Position numbers and translations under genes: made by a program. This document shows positions 16,678 through 26,512 of a DNA stretch of 50,735 nucleotides, one piece after another. Positions within the stretch are counted from its first letter, which is position 1. Each line of letters opens with the position of its first letter. Source of the DNA: Undibacterium umbellatum (lineage in GTDB: Bacteria; Pseudomonadota; Gammaproteobacteria; Burkholderiales; Burkholderiaceae_D); assembly GCF_014284125.1 (NCBI RefSeq), contig NZ_JACOFX010000025.1, positions 1 through 50,735 of the forward strand, read 5' to 3'. Below the pieces are notes generated by a model, which was given only the letters and a program-made list of their open reading frames with translations, made no database searches and had not been told where the DNA came from.

Positions 16678-17979
16678 TTAATTTTTTGCAAAAATCACAC
16701 GCTTCAATTCGTGACGATAACGAAACAAGGCGCGTAGAATCAGTGCACCAATTAGCATTTGGGACGCTGCAAAAATGCATCCGGCTAGCGGAAGAATGAT
16801 TGAGGGGGCCACAGGAACCATGAGTAAACCAAGGAAAGCGACGACCACTAGCCGTGCTTGTAGGCGTAAATGCTGTGGCAAAATCACTTCTTGCATCGTT
16901 GGAATACGTTGCGGCGTAGGAATCTGGCGCCGTAAATGTAAAAAAACAAGAAAGGGAATAATTTTTCCCAACATCGCATTGACCGGAAAAACCGCCCCGC
17001 CCACTAGCCCGAGTACACCTATCCACCAAGGTGAAGCATCGATAAAGAACGCTGGCAAGTAGTCGTGAGGAACCGCTAACATCAAATACAACATGGCACT
17101 TGAAAACCAACTAAACACGCAAGCGACCCAGAGCGTCCACGCAGGATCGAAACGCCGCTTTGCTTTCATCACATTTTTAAAGGCAAAGGCTGCTAAACAC
17201 ATCACCACCAAAGCGAGCAAGATTGTCCAATACGGTATCCCATCTTGCGAATCAAAAAGCGTCATTAACATCAACAGTAGCCACAACACGACAGGAACTG
17301 ATTGATGCCATCTGGCAGATGGTTTGGGACTCTGCCAAAACATCGGAACGACGGTCGAGGCAATACCAGAAACCAATGCTGCCACCCAGCCCAGACCTGC
17401 CCATGCCACATGTCGTGTTAGTACAGCAGTCAGATTGATTTCCCACGCGCCAGCAAATCCACCGGACAATGCCACACCCAATCCGAGCACCATAAGAAGA
17501 GGCAAGGCAATCCAACGCAAGGTCAACAAACTTGCATCGTGATGAGTCGGGAGAACCATGCGCCATGCTGCTAAGGCGAGCGCGCAAACGACGGCACCGT
17601 ATATGAGACTCGCCATCAACATCGCTAGGATAAACGCAATGCGATTTCCATACAAAAAACCAAATGAAAGCGCTACCGATACACAAAAGGAAGCAAGCGC
17701 CACAAACGGGCTGATTTTTTTTGCGCCAGGCACAGCTTGCCCAGCGACCACGGGGAATAGTTGAAACAACGCGCCGATCATGATCGGCGCCAACATCCCC
17801 AATGCCAGCACATGGGTAACCGCTAACACCAAAGGAGCGAAGCGACTCGGCACACCTTCAGCAGGACCAAATGCAAGAAGAAGCCCCGCGACAGCTCCTA
17901 TCCATGGTGCGGGAAGTAAGCAACCAAAAATAGTCGCTGGCGACGGCGCCAGCTCGTAGCTGAGAATTTTATTAGCCAC
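16678..17979 (-). CDS. Polytopic membrane protein, NnrS-like, in the nar cluster
   Basis: A 433-aa protein with about twelve membrane segments starting at a GTG. Repeating motifs of a His followed by a Gly-rich helix are visible: LAVTHVLALGMLAPIMIGAL, LTRHVAWAGLGWVAALVSG and AMLGKIIPFLVFLHLRRQ. This pattern recalls NnrS and distantly heme-copper oxidase subunit I, so heme binding is plausible. It does not carry the typical NnrS signature segments. Its place between hemerythrin and moaA points to NO or nitrite stress during nitrate respiration, but this is inference. Confidence 0.6.
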   Translation of the reverse strand: MANKILSYELAPSPATIFGCLLPAPWIGAVAGLLLAFGPAEGVPSRFAPLVLAVTHVLALGMLAPIMIGALFQLFPVVAGQAVPGAKKISPFVALASFCVSVALSFGFLYGNRIAFILAMLMASLIYGAVVCALALAAWRMVLPTHHDASLLTLRWIALPLLMVLGLGVALSGGFAGAWEINLTAVLTRHVAWAGLGWVAALVSGIASTVVPMFWQSPKPSARWHQSVPVVLWLLLMLMTLFDSQDGIPYWTILLALVVMCLAAFAFKNVMKAKRRFDPAWTLWVACVFSWFSSAMLYLMLAVPHDYLPAFFIDASPWWIGVLGLVGGAVFPVNAMLGKIIPFLVFLHLRRQIPTPQRIPTMQEVILPQHLRLQARLVVVAFLGLLMVPVAPSIILPLAGCIFAASQMLIGALILRALFRYRHELKRVIFAKN

Positions 17980-17994
17980 AACAATACATAGAGG

Positions 17995-18486
17995 CTACGT
18001 CACTGCTTTTGCGTTTGTACTATCATCTGTTCCTGCACATGAGCATGCACCACCGCAGCCGCCCATTCCCAACAGAGACGCTAAATTTGGAATGCTTCCA
18101 CCGCACATAGGGTAGAGAATATTTTCCTCTTTCACATTGTGCTGTTGTATCAATACATTGAGAGTATCGATTGTCGCTAAAGCCGCAGCGATCTCTTTGC
18201 TATCAATTTGCGCCATGGCCTGATCACGCAGTTGGCGTATCTCTGCGTGTTCACCGCGCATCACCATCGTCGGTCCATTTGTCATGCCTGTGGCTTTTTC
18301 GAAGGCCGGAAATAGGCGTTCCTCTTCAAGATGGAAGTGATGTTCTAACTGCTCATCAAACAGGCGAAAGTTCCTACCGGCAGACGCCATATCAGCTTTA
18401 TGCAAGGCGGCTTCTACGCGGTTCAATTGATCGTCGCATTCCACATGCTGCTTTACCAAATTCATCATTGCTTGAGACATCTTCAT
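17995..18486 (-). CDS. Hemerythrin HHE-domain protein with Cys-rich tail
   Basis: A 163-aa protein from ATG 18486. The hemerythrin ligands are in LVKQHVECDDQL, LEHHFHLEEERLFPAF, RGEHAEIRQLRDQ and IQQHNVKEENILYPM, resembling the di-iron domain of YtfE/Ric-type proteins. The tail GMGGCGGACSCAG carries three cysteines not usual in bacteriohemerythrin. The gene lies 13 bp after ppiC and 15 bp before the NnrS-like gene, clearly in the nar operon. Repair or protection of iron-sulfur clusters from NO is a reasonable inference. Confidence 0.85.
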   Translation of the reverse strand: MKMSQAMMNLVKQHVECDDQLNRVEAALHKADMASAGRNFRLFDEQLEHHFHLEEERLFPAFEKATGMTNGPTMVMRGEHAEIRQLRDQAMAQIDSKEIAAALATIDTLNVLIQQHNVKEENILYPMCGGSIPNLASLLGMGGCGGACSCAGTDDSTNAKAVT

Positions 18487-18499
18487 CACACTTTCTAAT

Positions 18500-19243
18500 T
18501 TATTGCACCAAAGGCGTTTCTGCACCTTCTAATTCAATGCCACTGATCTTAGCTTGTCCGACCGTCAATTGAAGATACTGACGCATCGCATGATCGTGGC
18601 TAGCTCTTTGCATGGCATCGGCGATCTTGCTTTCTACCTGTTCGAAGGGCAGTAATTTGCCCGCCAGTTTGCGGCCTAACTGCACGATATGCAGGCCAAA
18701 ACGTGTTTCAACTAAGCGTGGCACGATCTTGTGTTCTTCCGCATTGAAAATCACTTTTTCAAATTCGGGAACTGTGTCGCCGCGTGTCAGTTGACCTAGA
18801 TTGCCACCTACTTCACTCGATGGGCAATTTGAATTCGCTTTTGCCATCGCGGTGAAATTGGCTGGATTATCGAGCAAGTCTTGCAACACGATTTCTGCGT
18901 GTTTGCGCAGATTATCTAAATCTAAGGCTGCGGTGACTTGAAATAAAATGTGATTTACTTCGACCAATTCACCGACCGTAAAGCGCTGTGGATGGGTCTG
19001 ATAATGACGCAGACATTCTTCGGAACTCGGCTGCGGAACGACAACTTCACGTACCAACAAGGCTTCGATTTTATCCCCATCATTGCCAGTTAAGCCTAAT
19101 TCATTCGCCTTATCTAGCAAGACACGGCGCAAGACCAAAGCGGTCATTGCGCTCTTCATCGGATCAGCAACTCCCTGATGTTCGGGTAATTCTTTTTCCA
19201 TCTCAGCATCACTGAGTTCGTAACCATTGACTATGACGGGCAT
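18500..19243 (-). CDS. PpiC/parvulin-type peptidyl-prolyl isomerase of the nar cluster
   Basis: A 247-aa protein with a central parvulin domain (about residues 115-215): VGELVEVNHILFQVTAA, FTAMAKANSNCPSSEVGGNL and VETRFGLHIVQLGRK. No signal peptide is visible, so it would act in the cytoplasm. Genes of this kind are often attached to narGHJI in betaproteobacteria and probably help fold or assemble the nitrate reductase. AGGAGG lies just upstream of the ATG. Confidence 0.88.
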   Translation of the reverse strand: MPVIVNGYELSDAEMEKELPEHQGVADPMKSAMTALVLRRVLLDKANELGLTGNDGDKIEALLVREVVVPQPSSEECLRHYQTHPQRFTVGELVEVNHILFQVTAALDLDNLRKHAEIVLQDLLDNPANFTAMAKANSNCPSSEVGGNLGQLTRGDTVPEFEKVIFNAEEHKIVPRLVETRFGLHIVQLGRKLAGKLLPFEQVESKIADAMQRASHDHAMRQYLQLTVGQAKISGIELEGAETPLVQ

Positions 19244-19325
19244 GATTGCCTCCTGTTTAGTTTTGTGCTCCGCAGAGGTGACGAATACGCGGAGATATTC
19301 ACATTAGACTCTGCGGTTCAAAGAT

Positions 19326-20009
19326 TTATCTAGGACGTACTAATTGCCATGCACGACTCAAGTAGCCGACTGATGCGAAGCCACTCCACACATGCACCAA
19401 GCGGGTGAACGGGAAGATCACGAACAAGCTCAAGCCCATAAATAAGTGCGCCTTGAACATGAATGGTGCAGTCACAATGTAACTGGCAGCATCACCTTTA
19501 AAAGTCACAATATGCTGTGCCCAGGTCATCAACAACACCATCATGTGTCCATCTCTGTGATGCAAAGACTCAAAGATGGTGGACAAACCTAAGCACAAGG
19601 TAATGAATATCCACAACAGCAAGACTTTATCGCCGGTCTTCGTTACTGCGGAGATACGTGCGTCGGTAAAACGTCTATGCATCAGAATCAACAAACCAAC
19701 CATACACAAAGTACCAAAAACACCGCCCATGACGATCGCGATCATTTGCTTAAAGCCGTGTGAAATTCCCAAGGTATCCCACACAATAACCGGCGTCAGC
19801 AAACCGACCATGTGACCGAAGAACAAACCGAGCACACCGATGTGGAACAAAATATTGCCGACACGCAGATTACCCGCATGCAGCATTTGGGAAGAATCAC
19901 TCTTCCACGTGTATTGTTCGCGCTCAAAACGGGCCAAGCTACCGAACAAGAAAATCGCTAAAGCGATGTAGGGATAAATCCCGTATAAAAATTGATGTAA
20001 GTAGTCCAT
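19326..20009 (-). CDS. narI: Respiratory nitrate reductase gamma subunit (cytochrome b)
   Basis: The membrane subunit that oxidises quinol and passes electrons to NarH through two b hemes. The 227-aa product has five hydrophobic segments and the expected heme histidines (e.g. LFHIGVLGLFFGHMVGL and the late FMFKAHLFMGLSLFVIFPFTRLVH). GGGAG precedes GTG-ATG; I chose the ATG at 20009. It follows narJ by 18 bp. Confidence 0.95.
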   Translation of the reverse strand: MDYLHQFLYGIYPYIALAIFLFGSLARFEREQYTWKSDSSQMLHAGNLRVGNILFHIGVLGLFFGHMVGLLTPVIVWDTLGISHGFKQMIAIVMGGVFGTLCMVGLLILMHRRFTDARISAVTKTGDKVLLLWIFITLCLGLSTIFESLHHRDGHMMVLLMTWAQHIVTFKGDAASYIVTAPFMFKAHLFMGLSLFVIFPFTRLVHVWSGFASVGYLSRAWQLVRPR

Positions 20010-20027
20010 CACTGGCTCCCAAAAGGT

Positions 20028-20714
20028 TTAATTTGCAGCTGCTTGATTTGCAGCATTGGGTTGGCGTGGATAAAAATTAAGCGTCTGTGCGCCACCAGAT
20101 GCCCCGCTTGATGAACACGACAAGCCCGGTTTCAACAATGGTTCAACGCCATCCGCACCCGGACCAAAGGTTTCCATCGCATCGTCCATATCGCGCACAG
20201 GTGGCTCGCCTTGTTCTTGCGGTACCACATCGGTAAATGAAGTCAACAATAAAAACGCATTTGCATACGGACTGTCTTTACGTTGCAAGCGGATGCCAAT
20301 CGCCGCTAATACGTGGATGGCTTCACCGAGTAATTTCTCGGCAGTTTCTGCATCGACTAAACTCAAAAATTCTAAGAACAGCGGCACATAATCAGGCAAT
20401 TCGCTAGCTTCTGGCTCGAAACCATAACGGCGATATTCCGAAATCAAATCCACCATCGCCTGACCACGATCACGGCTTTCACCATGGATGTGTTCAAACA
20501 AATGCAAGGCAACTGATGGCGTACGATCAAAGGTACCCACATAGTTTTCTTGCACGCTGATCAAACTGTTTTCTTGCAAGTAGTTGAGCAATGGCTGCAC
20601 TGCTTCTAAAACTTCGGGATCGGCAGACAACTCAGTACGAATCTCTGGTAACGCAGCGATCAAATCGGGCTGCGGGTAACTCAGTAGTGCGGATAAAATG
20701 CGATAAATTTGCAT
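20028..20714 (-). CDS. narJ: Nitrate reductase molybdenum cofactor assembly chaperone
   Basis: A 228-aa cytoplasmic chaperone of the NarJ/TorD family that helps insert Mo-bisMGD and iron-sulfur clusters into NarGH before membrane attachment. The mostly helical sequence with the segment LPDYVPLFLEFLS and the acidic LHLFEHIHGESRDRGQAM is typical. It is not part of the final enzyme. AAGGAAA precedes the ATG. An 81-bp spacer with a hairpin separates it from narH. Confidence 0.93.
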   Translation of the reverse strand: MQIYRILSALLSYPQPDLIAALPEIRTELSADPEVLEAVQPLLNYLQENSLISVQENYVGTFDRTPSVALHLFEHIHGESRDRGQAMVDLISEYRRYGFEPEASELPDYVPLFLEFLSLVDAETAEKLLGEAIHVLAAIGIRLQRKDSPYANAFLLLTSFTDVVPQEQGEPPVRDMDDAMETFGPGADGVEPLLKPGLSCSSSGASGGAQTLNFYPRQPNAANQAAAN

Positions 20715-20771
20715 ACGATTTCCTTTATTTTTTGTGTCGCTTGTGGCGTCGTTTAATGCTTGAACATTCCC

Positions 20772-20789
20772 TCTCCCGCTTGCGGGAGA
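20772..20789. repeat. Short GC hairpin in the narH-narJ spacer
   Basis: TCTCCCGC, two bases, GCGGGAGA: a perfect 8-bp stem inside the operon spacer. No T-run follows on the minus strand, so it is more likely an mRNA stability or processing element, or a small dispersed repeat, than a terminator. Confidence 0.55.
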
Positions 20790-20795
20790 AGGGCG

Positions 20796-22349
20796 CTATT
20801 CCGTCGTCGACAACTTTTTCCGCGACTTCGGCATATCCACAAAAATCACACTACCCTGCGGCTTCTTGCCAAACAGCGCACCATCAGAAGTACCACCCGA
20901 GCAACCATTACCAAACGTAAATCCGCAACTACCTTTTTCGTTGAAACTGTCTTCCACCATCTCTTTGTGCGAAGAAGGAATCACGAAACGATCTTCGTAA
21001 TTGGCAATCGCCATGGTTTGATACATGTCTTCGACTTGCGCAGCCGTCAAATCCACTTGTTTCAACACTTCGTGATCGAGCTCGCCATGCACCACTTCAG
21101 AACGTTTGTAAGCACGCATCGCTAACATACGCTCTAAGGCTTTCAAGACCGGCTCTTCTTTACCAGCAGTCAAAAGATTCGCTAAGTAACGCACAGGAAT
21201 CCGCAAAGACTTCACATCAGGAATAATGCCGTTCATGCCCATGTGGCCCGCTTCTGCCGCCTTTTGAATTGGTGACAGAGGTGGTACATACCAAACCATA
21301 GGCAGCGTGCGGTATTCTGGGTGCAATGGGAAAGCAATCTTCCATTCCATCGCCATTTTGTACACTGGCGATTTTTGTGCAGACTCGATCCAACTCTCTG
21401 GAATACCATGCTTACGCGCTTCAGCAATCACTGCTGGATCGTGCGGATCTAAGAAGCAATCTAACTGCGCTTGATACAGATCTTGTTCATTCGGTGTCGA
21501 TGCCGCTGCTTCGATTTTGTCTGCGTCATATAACAGCACGCCGAGGTAACGGATACGACCGACGCAGGTTTCTGAACAGACAGTTGGCTGGCCAGCTTCG
21601 ATACGTGGATAGCAGAAGGTGCATTTTTCGGCCTTACCTGAACTCCAGTTGTAATAAATCTTTTTGTAAGGGCAACCAGAGATACACATACGCCAACCGC
21701 GGCACTTATCTTGATCGACCAAGACAATACCGTCATCTTCGCGTTTGTAGATCGAGCCGGATGGGCATGATGCTACGCATGCCGGATTCAAGCAGTGTTC
21801 GCACAGACGTGGCAAGTACATCATGAAGGTTGATTCGAAGGTGCTGTACATTTCTTTTTGTACGCCTTCGAACAAAGCATCACGACTACGTGAACTAAAT
21901 TCACCACCTAAGTCATCTTCCCAGTTCGGACCCCAAACGATCTTGTCCATCTTCTTGCCAGTGATGACAGAGATAGGACGAGCCGTCGGTGGCGTCTGTG
22001 ACAAGGGCGCGTTTTGCAAGCGCTCATAGTCAAAGGTGAATGGCTCATAGTAATCGTCGATCGATGGCAAATTCGGATTGGCAAAAATATTCGCCAAGAT
22101 GCGCAATTTGCCGCCTTGTTTTGGCTCTAATTTACCTGCTTCATTGCGATTCCAGCCACCCTTCCACTTGGCCTGATTTTCCCATTCTTTCGGATAACCA
22201 ATACCAGGCTTAGTTTCGACATTATTGAACCAGGCATACTCAACGCCATCGCGACTGGTCCAGACGTTTTTACAGGTCACGGAACAGGTGTGGCAACCGA
22301 TACATTTGTCCAGGTTCAACACCATGCCTACTTGTGCGCGAATTTTCAT
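20796..22349 (-). CDS. narH: Respiratory nitrate reductase beta subunit
   Basis: A 517-aa electron-transfer subunit with one [3Fe-4S] and three [4Fe-4S] clusters. Cys groups are visible in CIGCHTCSVTCKNVW, CEHCLNPACVASCPSGSIY, CRGWRMCISGCPYKK (Trp marks the 3Fe cluster) and CTFCYPR ... CSETCVGRIRYLG. The ATG overlaps the narG stop by four bases (ATGA), indicating coupled translation. The tail after about residue 470 is rich in Gly, Cys and Lys. Confidence 0.97.
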   Translation of the reverse strand: MKIRAQVGMVLNLDKCIGCHTCSVTCKNVWTSRDGVEYAWFNNVETKPGIGYPKEWENQAKWKGGWNRNEAGKLEPKQGGKLRILANIFANPNLPSIDDYYEPFTFDYERLQNAPLSQTPPTARPISVITGKKMDKIVWGPNWEDDLGGEFSSRSRDALFEGVQKEMYSTFESTFMMYLPRLCEHCLNPACVASCPSGSIYKREDDGIVLVDQDKCRGWRMCISGCPYKKIYYNWSSGKAEKCTFCYPRIEAGQPTVCSETCVGRIRYLGVLLYDADKIEAAASTPNEQDLYQAQLDCFLDPHDPAVIAEARKHGIPESWIESAQKSPVYKMAMEWKIAFPLHPEYRTLPMVWYVPPLSPIQKAAEAGHMGMNGIIPDVKSLRIPVRYLANLLTAGKEEPVLKALERMLAMRAYKRSEVVHGELDHEVLKQVDLTAAQVEDMYQTMAIANYEDRFVIPSSHKEMVEDSFNEKGSCGFTFGNGCSGGTSDGALFGKKPQGSVIFVDMPKSRKKLSTTE

Positions 22350-25300
22350 GACGCTGCTCCTTTTTCGTTCGCAAGTTGATTTGCAGCTTTAGTCGCGTAT
22401 TTTTTATCGTGCGCAGCTTCGTCCAATTTTCCTTCTAACCAATCTACCTTCCTCATCTTACGCAACACCACAAATTCATCTCGGTTACTACCAACCGTTC
22501 CATAGTAATTAAAGCCATAAGATAGCTGGGCGTAGCCACCAATCATGTGGGTCGGCTTCAACACCGCACGGGTCACAGAGTTATGGATACCACCGCGCAT
22601 ACCGGAGAGTTCTGCACCTGGTGTATTCACAATTTTTTCTTGAGCGTGATACATCAAACACATGCCTTTTGGTACGCGCTGACTGACTACGACCCGCGCT
22701 GTCAAAGTACCGTTACTATTAAACACTTCTACCCAATCGTTATCGACTAATCCTGCTTCTTTGGCTTCGATCTCAGAGACCCAAACGTGAGGGCCACCGC
22801 GTGACAAGGTCAACATACGCAAGTTATCAGAGTAAGTGGAATGAATACCCCACTTTTGATGCGGCGTGATCCAGTTCAACACGATCTCTTTTTCACCGTT
22901 AGGTGATTTGTTCAACATCGGCGCGACGGTCTTGGTATCAATCGCTGGCTTGTACACACACAAACCTTCGCCAAAATCAAGCATCCAGCGGTGATCTTGG
23001 TAAAACTGCTGGCGACCGGTCAATGTGCGCCAAGGAATATATTCATGCACGTTGGTATAACCGGCGTTGTAGCTGACTTCTTCCGATTCCAAACCAGACC
23101 AGGTTGGTGCAGAAATAATCTTACGCGGTTGTGCCTGCACATCACGGAAACGGATCTTGTCATGCTCACGACCGACAGCTAGGTGTGTGTGATCGCGACC
23201 CGTGATTTTACCTAACGCTTCCCACGCTTTGACCGACACATGACCATTGGTTTCAGGTGCAAACGTCAATATCATCTCACAGCCATCAATCGCGCTTTCC
23301 AGACGTGGGCGTCCTTTGCTGACACCCTCTTCCGTTACTAACTTGGTGATGCCACCAATTTCCTTGACTTCGTGCTCGGTATTCCAGTTAATTCCTTTAC
23401 CACCGTTGCCCAATTTGTCGAGCAAAGGTCCGATCGAAGTGAACTTCTTGAAGATGTCTTTGTAATTACGTTCCACCACGATCATATTTGGCGCTGTCTT
23501 ACCAGGGATCAAATCGCATTCGCCTTTTTTCCAATCTTTAGGCTCAAATGCTTGACCTAGTTCGCCCGGCGTATCGTGCATCAATGGTTGTAAGACGATG
23601 TCTTTGCGTGTGCCCAGATACTCACCACCGATTTCAGTAAATTTCTTAGCGATACCTTTGTAGATTTCCCAGTCAGTTTTACTCTCCCACAATGGCTGCA
23701 CCGCTTCACTCAATGGGTGAATGAAAGGATGCATGTCGGAGGTATTCAAATCATCTTTCTCGTACCAAGTCGCGGTCGGCAGAACAATATCGCCGTACAG
23801 GCAAGTCGTGCTCATACGGAAATCTAATACCACCAGCAAATCGAGTTTGCCTTCAGCTGCCACCGGACGGAACTTCACTTCTGATGGTTTGACCGCATCA
23901 TAAGGATCATCAAACAAGGCATTTTGTGTACCCAATAAGTACTTCAAGAAGTACTCGTGACCTTTGCCTGAACTACCTAAGATATTCGAACGCCACACAA
24001 ACATATTACGCGGGAAATTTTTTGGATTATCGGGATCATCGCAACTCATGTTCAACGTACCTGCCTTGAGACCTTTGGTCAGATACTCAACAGGTTCGAC
24101 ACCGGCTTTCGCCGCCGCATCGCAAATATCCAGAGGATTAGTCTCCAGCTGCGGTGCTGATGGCAACCACCCCAGACGCTCAGACTTGGCGTTCATATCG
24201 ATCATGCTCATGTGGCTGATTTTGGACTTATCTGCGGTCGGCGCCAGGATTTCATCCATCGCCAACTTCTCATGACGCCATTGGCTAGTGTGAGCATAGA
24301 AGAAACTGGTACCGTTCATTTGGCGTGCAGGACGTACCCAATCACTAGCAAATGCCAATGGTGCCCAGCCAAATTGTGGACGGAGTTTTTCTTGACCAAC
24401 GTAATGCGCCCAACCACCGCCAGATTTACCAACGCAACCGCACATCATCAACATATTGATAATGCCGCGATAAATCATATCGTTGTGGTACCAGTGATTC
24501 AAGGCTGCGCCAACGATCACCATACTCTTACCTTCGGTGTCATGCGCATTCTGTGCGAACTCACGCGCCACTTGGATCACCAGATCACGTTTGACCGTCG
24601 TATGCTTCTCTTGCCATGCTGGTGTGTATGGCACGTCATCATCATAGGACGTAGCAACGGCGCCACCTAAGCCTTGATCAACGCCGTAGTTCGCCATTGA
24701 CAAGTCGTAGACCGTGGCGACTAAGGCGACGCTACCGTCAGCCAGCGTGACACGTTTTGCAGGCAAATTACGCTGCAACATATCATTGGCATCAGCACCA
24801 CCAAAGTAGCTAAAGCCGACGCTGACGATCTCATCGTGTTTGCCGATCAAGCTTAATTGCGGGTCAATTTCGCGACCGGAACCGCCATCTTTGGCTTCCA
24901 GATTCCAACGACCAACTTTCGCACCGTCATCAAACTTGCCTTCACCCCAGCGATAGCCGATAGAGCCATTGGGTGAGACGATATTGCCTGTTGTCTCATC
25001 GATCGCCAACGTCTTCCAATCGCCATTATTCGCTTCATCCAAGCCGCCTGGCATCTGTGACGCGCGCAGCATTTGATCCGGCACATAACAACCATTACGC
25101 TCAACCAAGCGCACTAACATTGGCATATCGGTATATTGCTTAACATAGCTACGGAAATAAGCTGATTTATTCCCAAGATGAAATTCCTTCAGGATCACGT
25201 GACCCATCGCCATCGCGAGTGCGGCATCTGTACCCTGCTTAGGTGCCATCCAGATGTCACCAAATTTGACCATCTCGCCGAAATCGCTAGAGACAGCCAC

Positions 25301-26131
25301 CGTTTTGGTTCCCTTGTAACGCACTTCCGTGTAAAAATGGGCATCTGGTGTCCGTGTTTGCGGCACGTTAGAACCCCAGACCATTAAATAGGTAGAGTTA
25401 TACCAGTCCGCTGATTCAGGTACGTCAGTTTGTTCACCCCAGACCTGCGGGCTAGACGGCGGCAAATCACAATACCAATCGTAGAAAGAAAGTGGTACGC
25501 CACCAATCAATGACAGGTAACGCGAACCTGCCGCGTAGGACACCATCGACATCGCTGGAATCGGCGAAAAACCGACCACGCGGTCAGGACCAAATTTCTT
25601 GATAGTAAAGGCGTTCGATGCAGCAATGATTTCTTGCGCCGTATCCCAATCAGCACGCACAAAACCACCCAAACCACGCACAGATTTATAACGTGTCGCT
25701 TTTTCTGGATTTTGACTAATGGCTTCCCATGCTTGGATCGGCCCCATAGTCTTACGTGCCTCTTGCCACATTTCCATCAAGCGACCACGTATCATAGGAT
25801 ATTTGACGCGCTGCGCAGAGTACACATACCAGCTATACGAAGCACCACGCGGACAACCACGCGGCTCATGATTCGGCAAATCAGGACGGGTACGTGGATA
25901 ATCAGTTTGCTGAGTTTCCCAGGTAATCAAACCATTCTTGACATACACCTTCCAAGAACAAGAACCGGTACAGTTCACACCATGGGTAGAACGCACGATC
26001 TTGTCATGCTGCCAGCGGCTGCGATACGCATTCTCCCACTGTCTATCCTCATCCACCACCGCACCATGCCCATCAGAATAGGTGGACTTCACCTTAGACA
26101 TGAACTTCAATCTATCCAGAAAATGACTCAT
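22346..26131 (-). CDS. narG: Respiratory nitrate reductase alpha subunit (Mo-bisMGD)
   Basis: Reduces nitrate to nitrite on the cytoplasmic side of the membrane. The start at 26131 (MSHFLDRLKF), behind AAGGAG, gives 1261 aa, the normal length. The N-terminal [4Fe-4S] motif with His as first ligand is THGVNCTGSCSWKVYVKNG, and the Mo-ligand Asp region is NSTYLMVWGSNVPQTRTPDA. No Tat signal is present, as usual for NarG. It is the first gene of the narGHJI-ppiC-hemerythrin-NnrS-like-moaA cluster. Confidence 0.97.
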   Translation of the reverse strand: MSHFLDRLKFMSKVKSTYSDGHGAVVDEDRQWENAYRSRWQHDKIVRSTHGVNCTGSCSWKVYVKNGLITWETQQTDYPRTRPDLPNHEPRGCPRGASYSWYVYSAQRVKYPMIRGRLMEMWQEARKTMGPIQAWEAISQNPEKATRYKSVRGLGGFVRADWDTAQEIIAASNAFTIKKFGPDRVVGFSPIPAMSMVSYAAGSRYLSLIGGVPLSFYDWYCDLPPSSPQVWGEQTDVPESADWYNSTYLMVWGSNVPQTRTPDAHFYTEVRYKGTKTVAVSSDFGEMVKFGDIWMAPKQGTDAALAMAMGHVILKEFHLGNKSAYFRSYVKQYTDMPMLVRLVERNGCYVPDQMLRASQMPGGLDEANNGDWKTLAIDETTGNIVSPNGSIGYRWGEGKFDDGAKVGRWNLEAKDGGSGREIDPQLSLIGKHDEIVSVGFSYFGGADANDMLQRNLPAKRVTLADGSVALVATVYDLSMANYGVDQGLGGAVATSYDDDVPYTPAWQEKHTTVKRDLVIQVAREFAQNAHDTEGKSMVIVGAALNHWYHNDMIYRGIINMLMMCGCVGKSGGGWAHYVGQEKLRPQFGWAPLAFASDWVRPARQMNGTSFFYAHTSQWRHEKLAMDEILAPTADKSKISHMSMIDMNAKSERLGWLPSAPQLETNPLDICDAAAKAGVEPVEYLTKGLKAGTLNMSCDDPDNPKNFPRNMFVWRSNILGSSGKGHEYFLKYLLGTQNALFDDPYDAVKPSEVKFRPVAAEGKLDLLVVLDFRMSTTCLYGDIVLPTATWYEKDDLNTSDMHPFIHPLSEAVQPLWESKTDWEIYKGIAKKFTEIGGEYLGTRKDIVLQPLMHDTPGELGQAFEPKDWKKGECDLIPGKTAPNMIVVERNYKDIFKKFTSIGPLLDKLGNGGKGINWNTEHEVKEIGGITKLVTEEGVSKGRPRLESAIDGCEMILTFAPETNGHVSVKAWEALGKITGRDHTHLAVGREHDKIRFRDVQAQPRKIISAPTWSGLESEEVSYNAGYTNVHEYIPWRTLTGRQQFYQDHRWMLDFGEGLCVYKPAIDTKTVAPMLNKSPNGEKEIVLNWITPHQKWGIHSTYSDNLRMLTLSRGGPHVWVSEIEAKEAGLVDNDWVEVFNSNGTLTARVVVSQRVPKGMCLMYHAQEKIVNTPGAELSGMRGGIHNSVTRAVLKPTHMIGGYAQLSYGFNYYGTVGSNRDEFVVLRKMRKVDWLEGKLDEAAHDKKYATKAANQLANEKGAAS

Positions 26132-26512
26132 CTCAAACTCCTTTATATGCGAGCGGTGAACCTGATATTCACGCCACTTTGACATGATCAAATTTTAGAT
26201 ATTTATATGTATTACGCCCATTCTTCGGAGCGGTGCCTAAGAGCAGGCGTTGGCACTAGACTGAGATAGTTCTTTGGAACTAGGTCGATTTTCTCGAGCG
26301 TTTGAAGATTGACTAGACTCAAGCTTGTAGAAAATAGGTGAAGAAATATCGACAAGATGTTGAGTTCTTCATTCCCGCATCGATAATAAAAAAGGCTCAC
26401 TTTCATGAGCCTCCAGTTAACAAAAATCACTATTTAATCGCAAAAAAAAATAGAATTGGAAGCGCAAGCAATGAAGCCCTACCCCCTCCCTCTATGCAGG
26501 CCATTCACGTGA
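26132..26512. other. narG upstream region and 3' flank of the ubi/DGC operon
   Basis: Holds the narG promoter region and, at 26388-26412, a terminator (separate entry). TTGACATGATCAA at about 26179-26191 looks like an FNR box but has a spacer of three instead of four, so I do not call it. I see no other gene; a short minus-strand frame (26212-26430) is not convincing. Confidence 0.55.
26388..26412 (-). terminator. Intrinsic terminator of the ubiV-ubiT-DGC operon
   Basis: On the minus strand AGGCTCA and TGAGCCT form a perfect 7-bp stem with a six-base loop, followed by six Ts (complement of 26388-26393). It lies 100 bp beyond the end of the DGC gene and is correctly oriented for it. Confidence 0.8.

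Noticed and set aside
26179..26191. TTGACATGATCAA upstream of narG as an FNR box
   Set aside because: The spacer between half-sites is three bases, not four; CRP/FNR dimers need fixed spacing.
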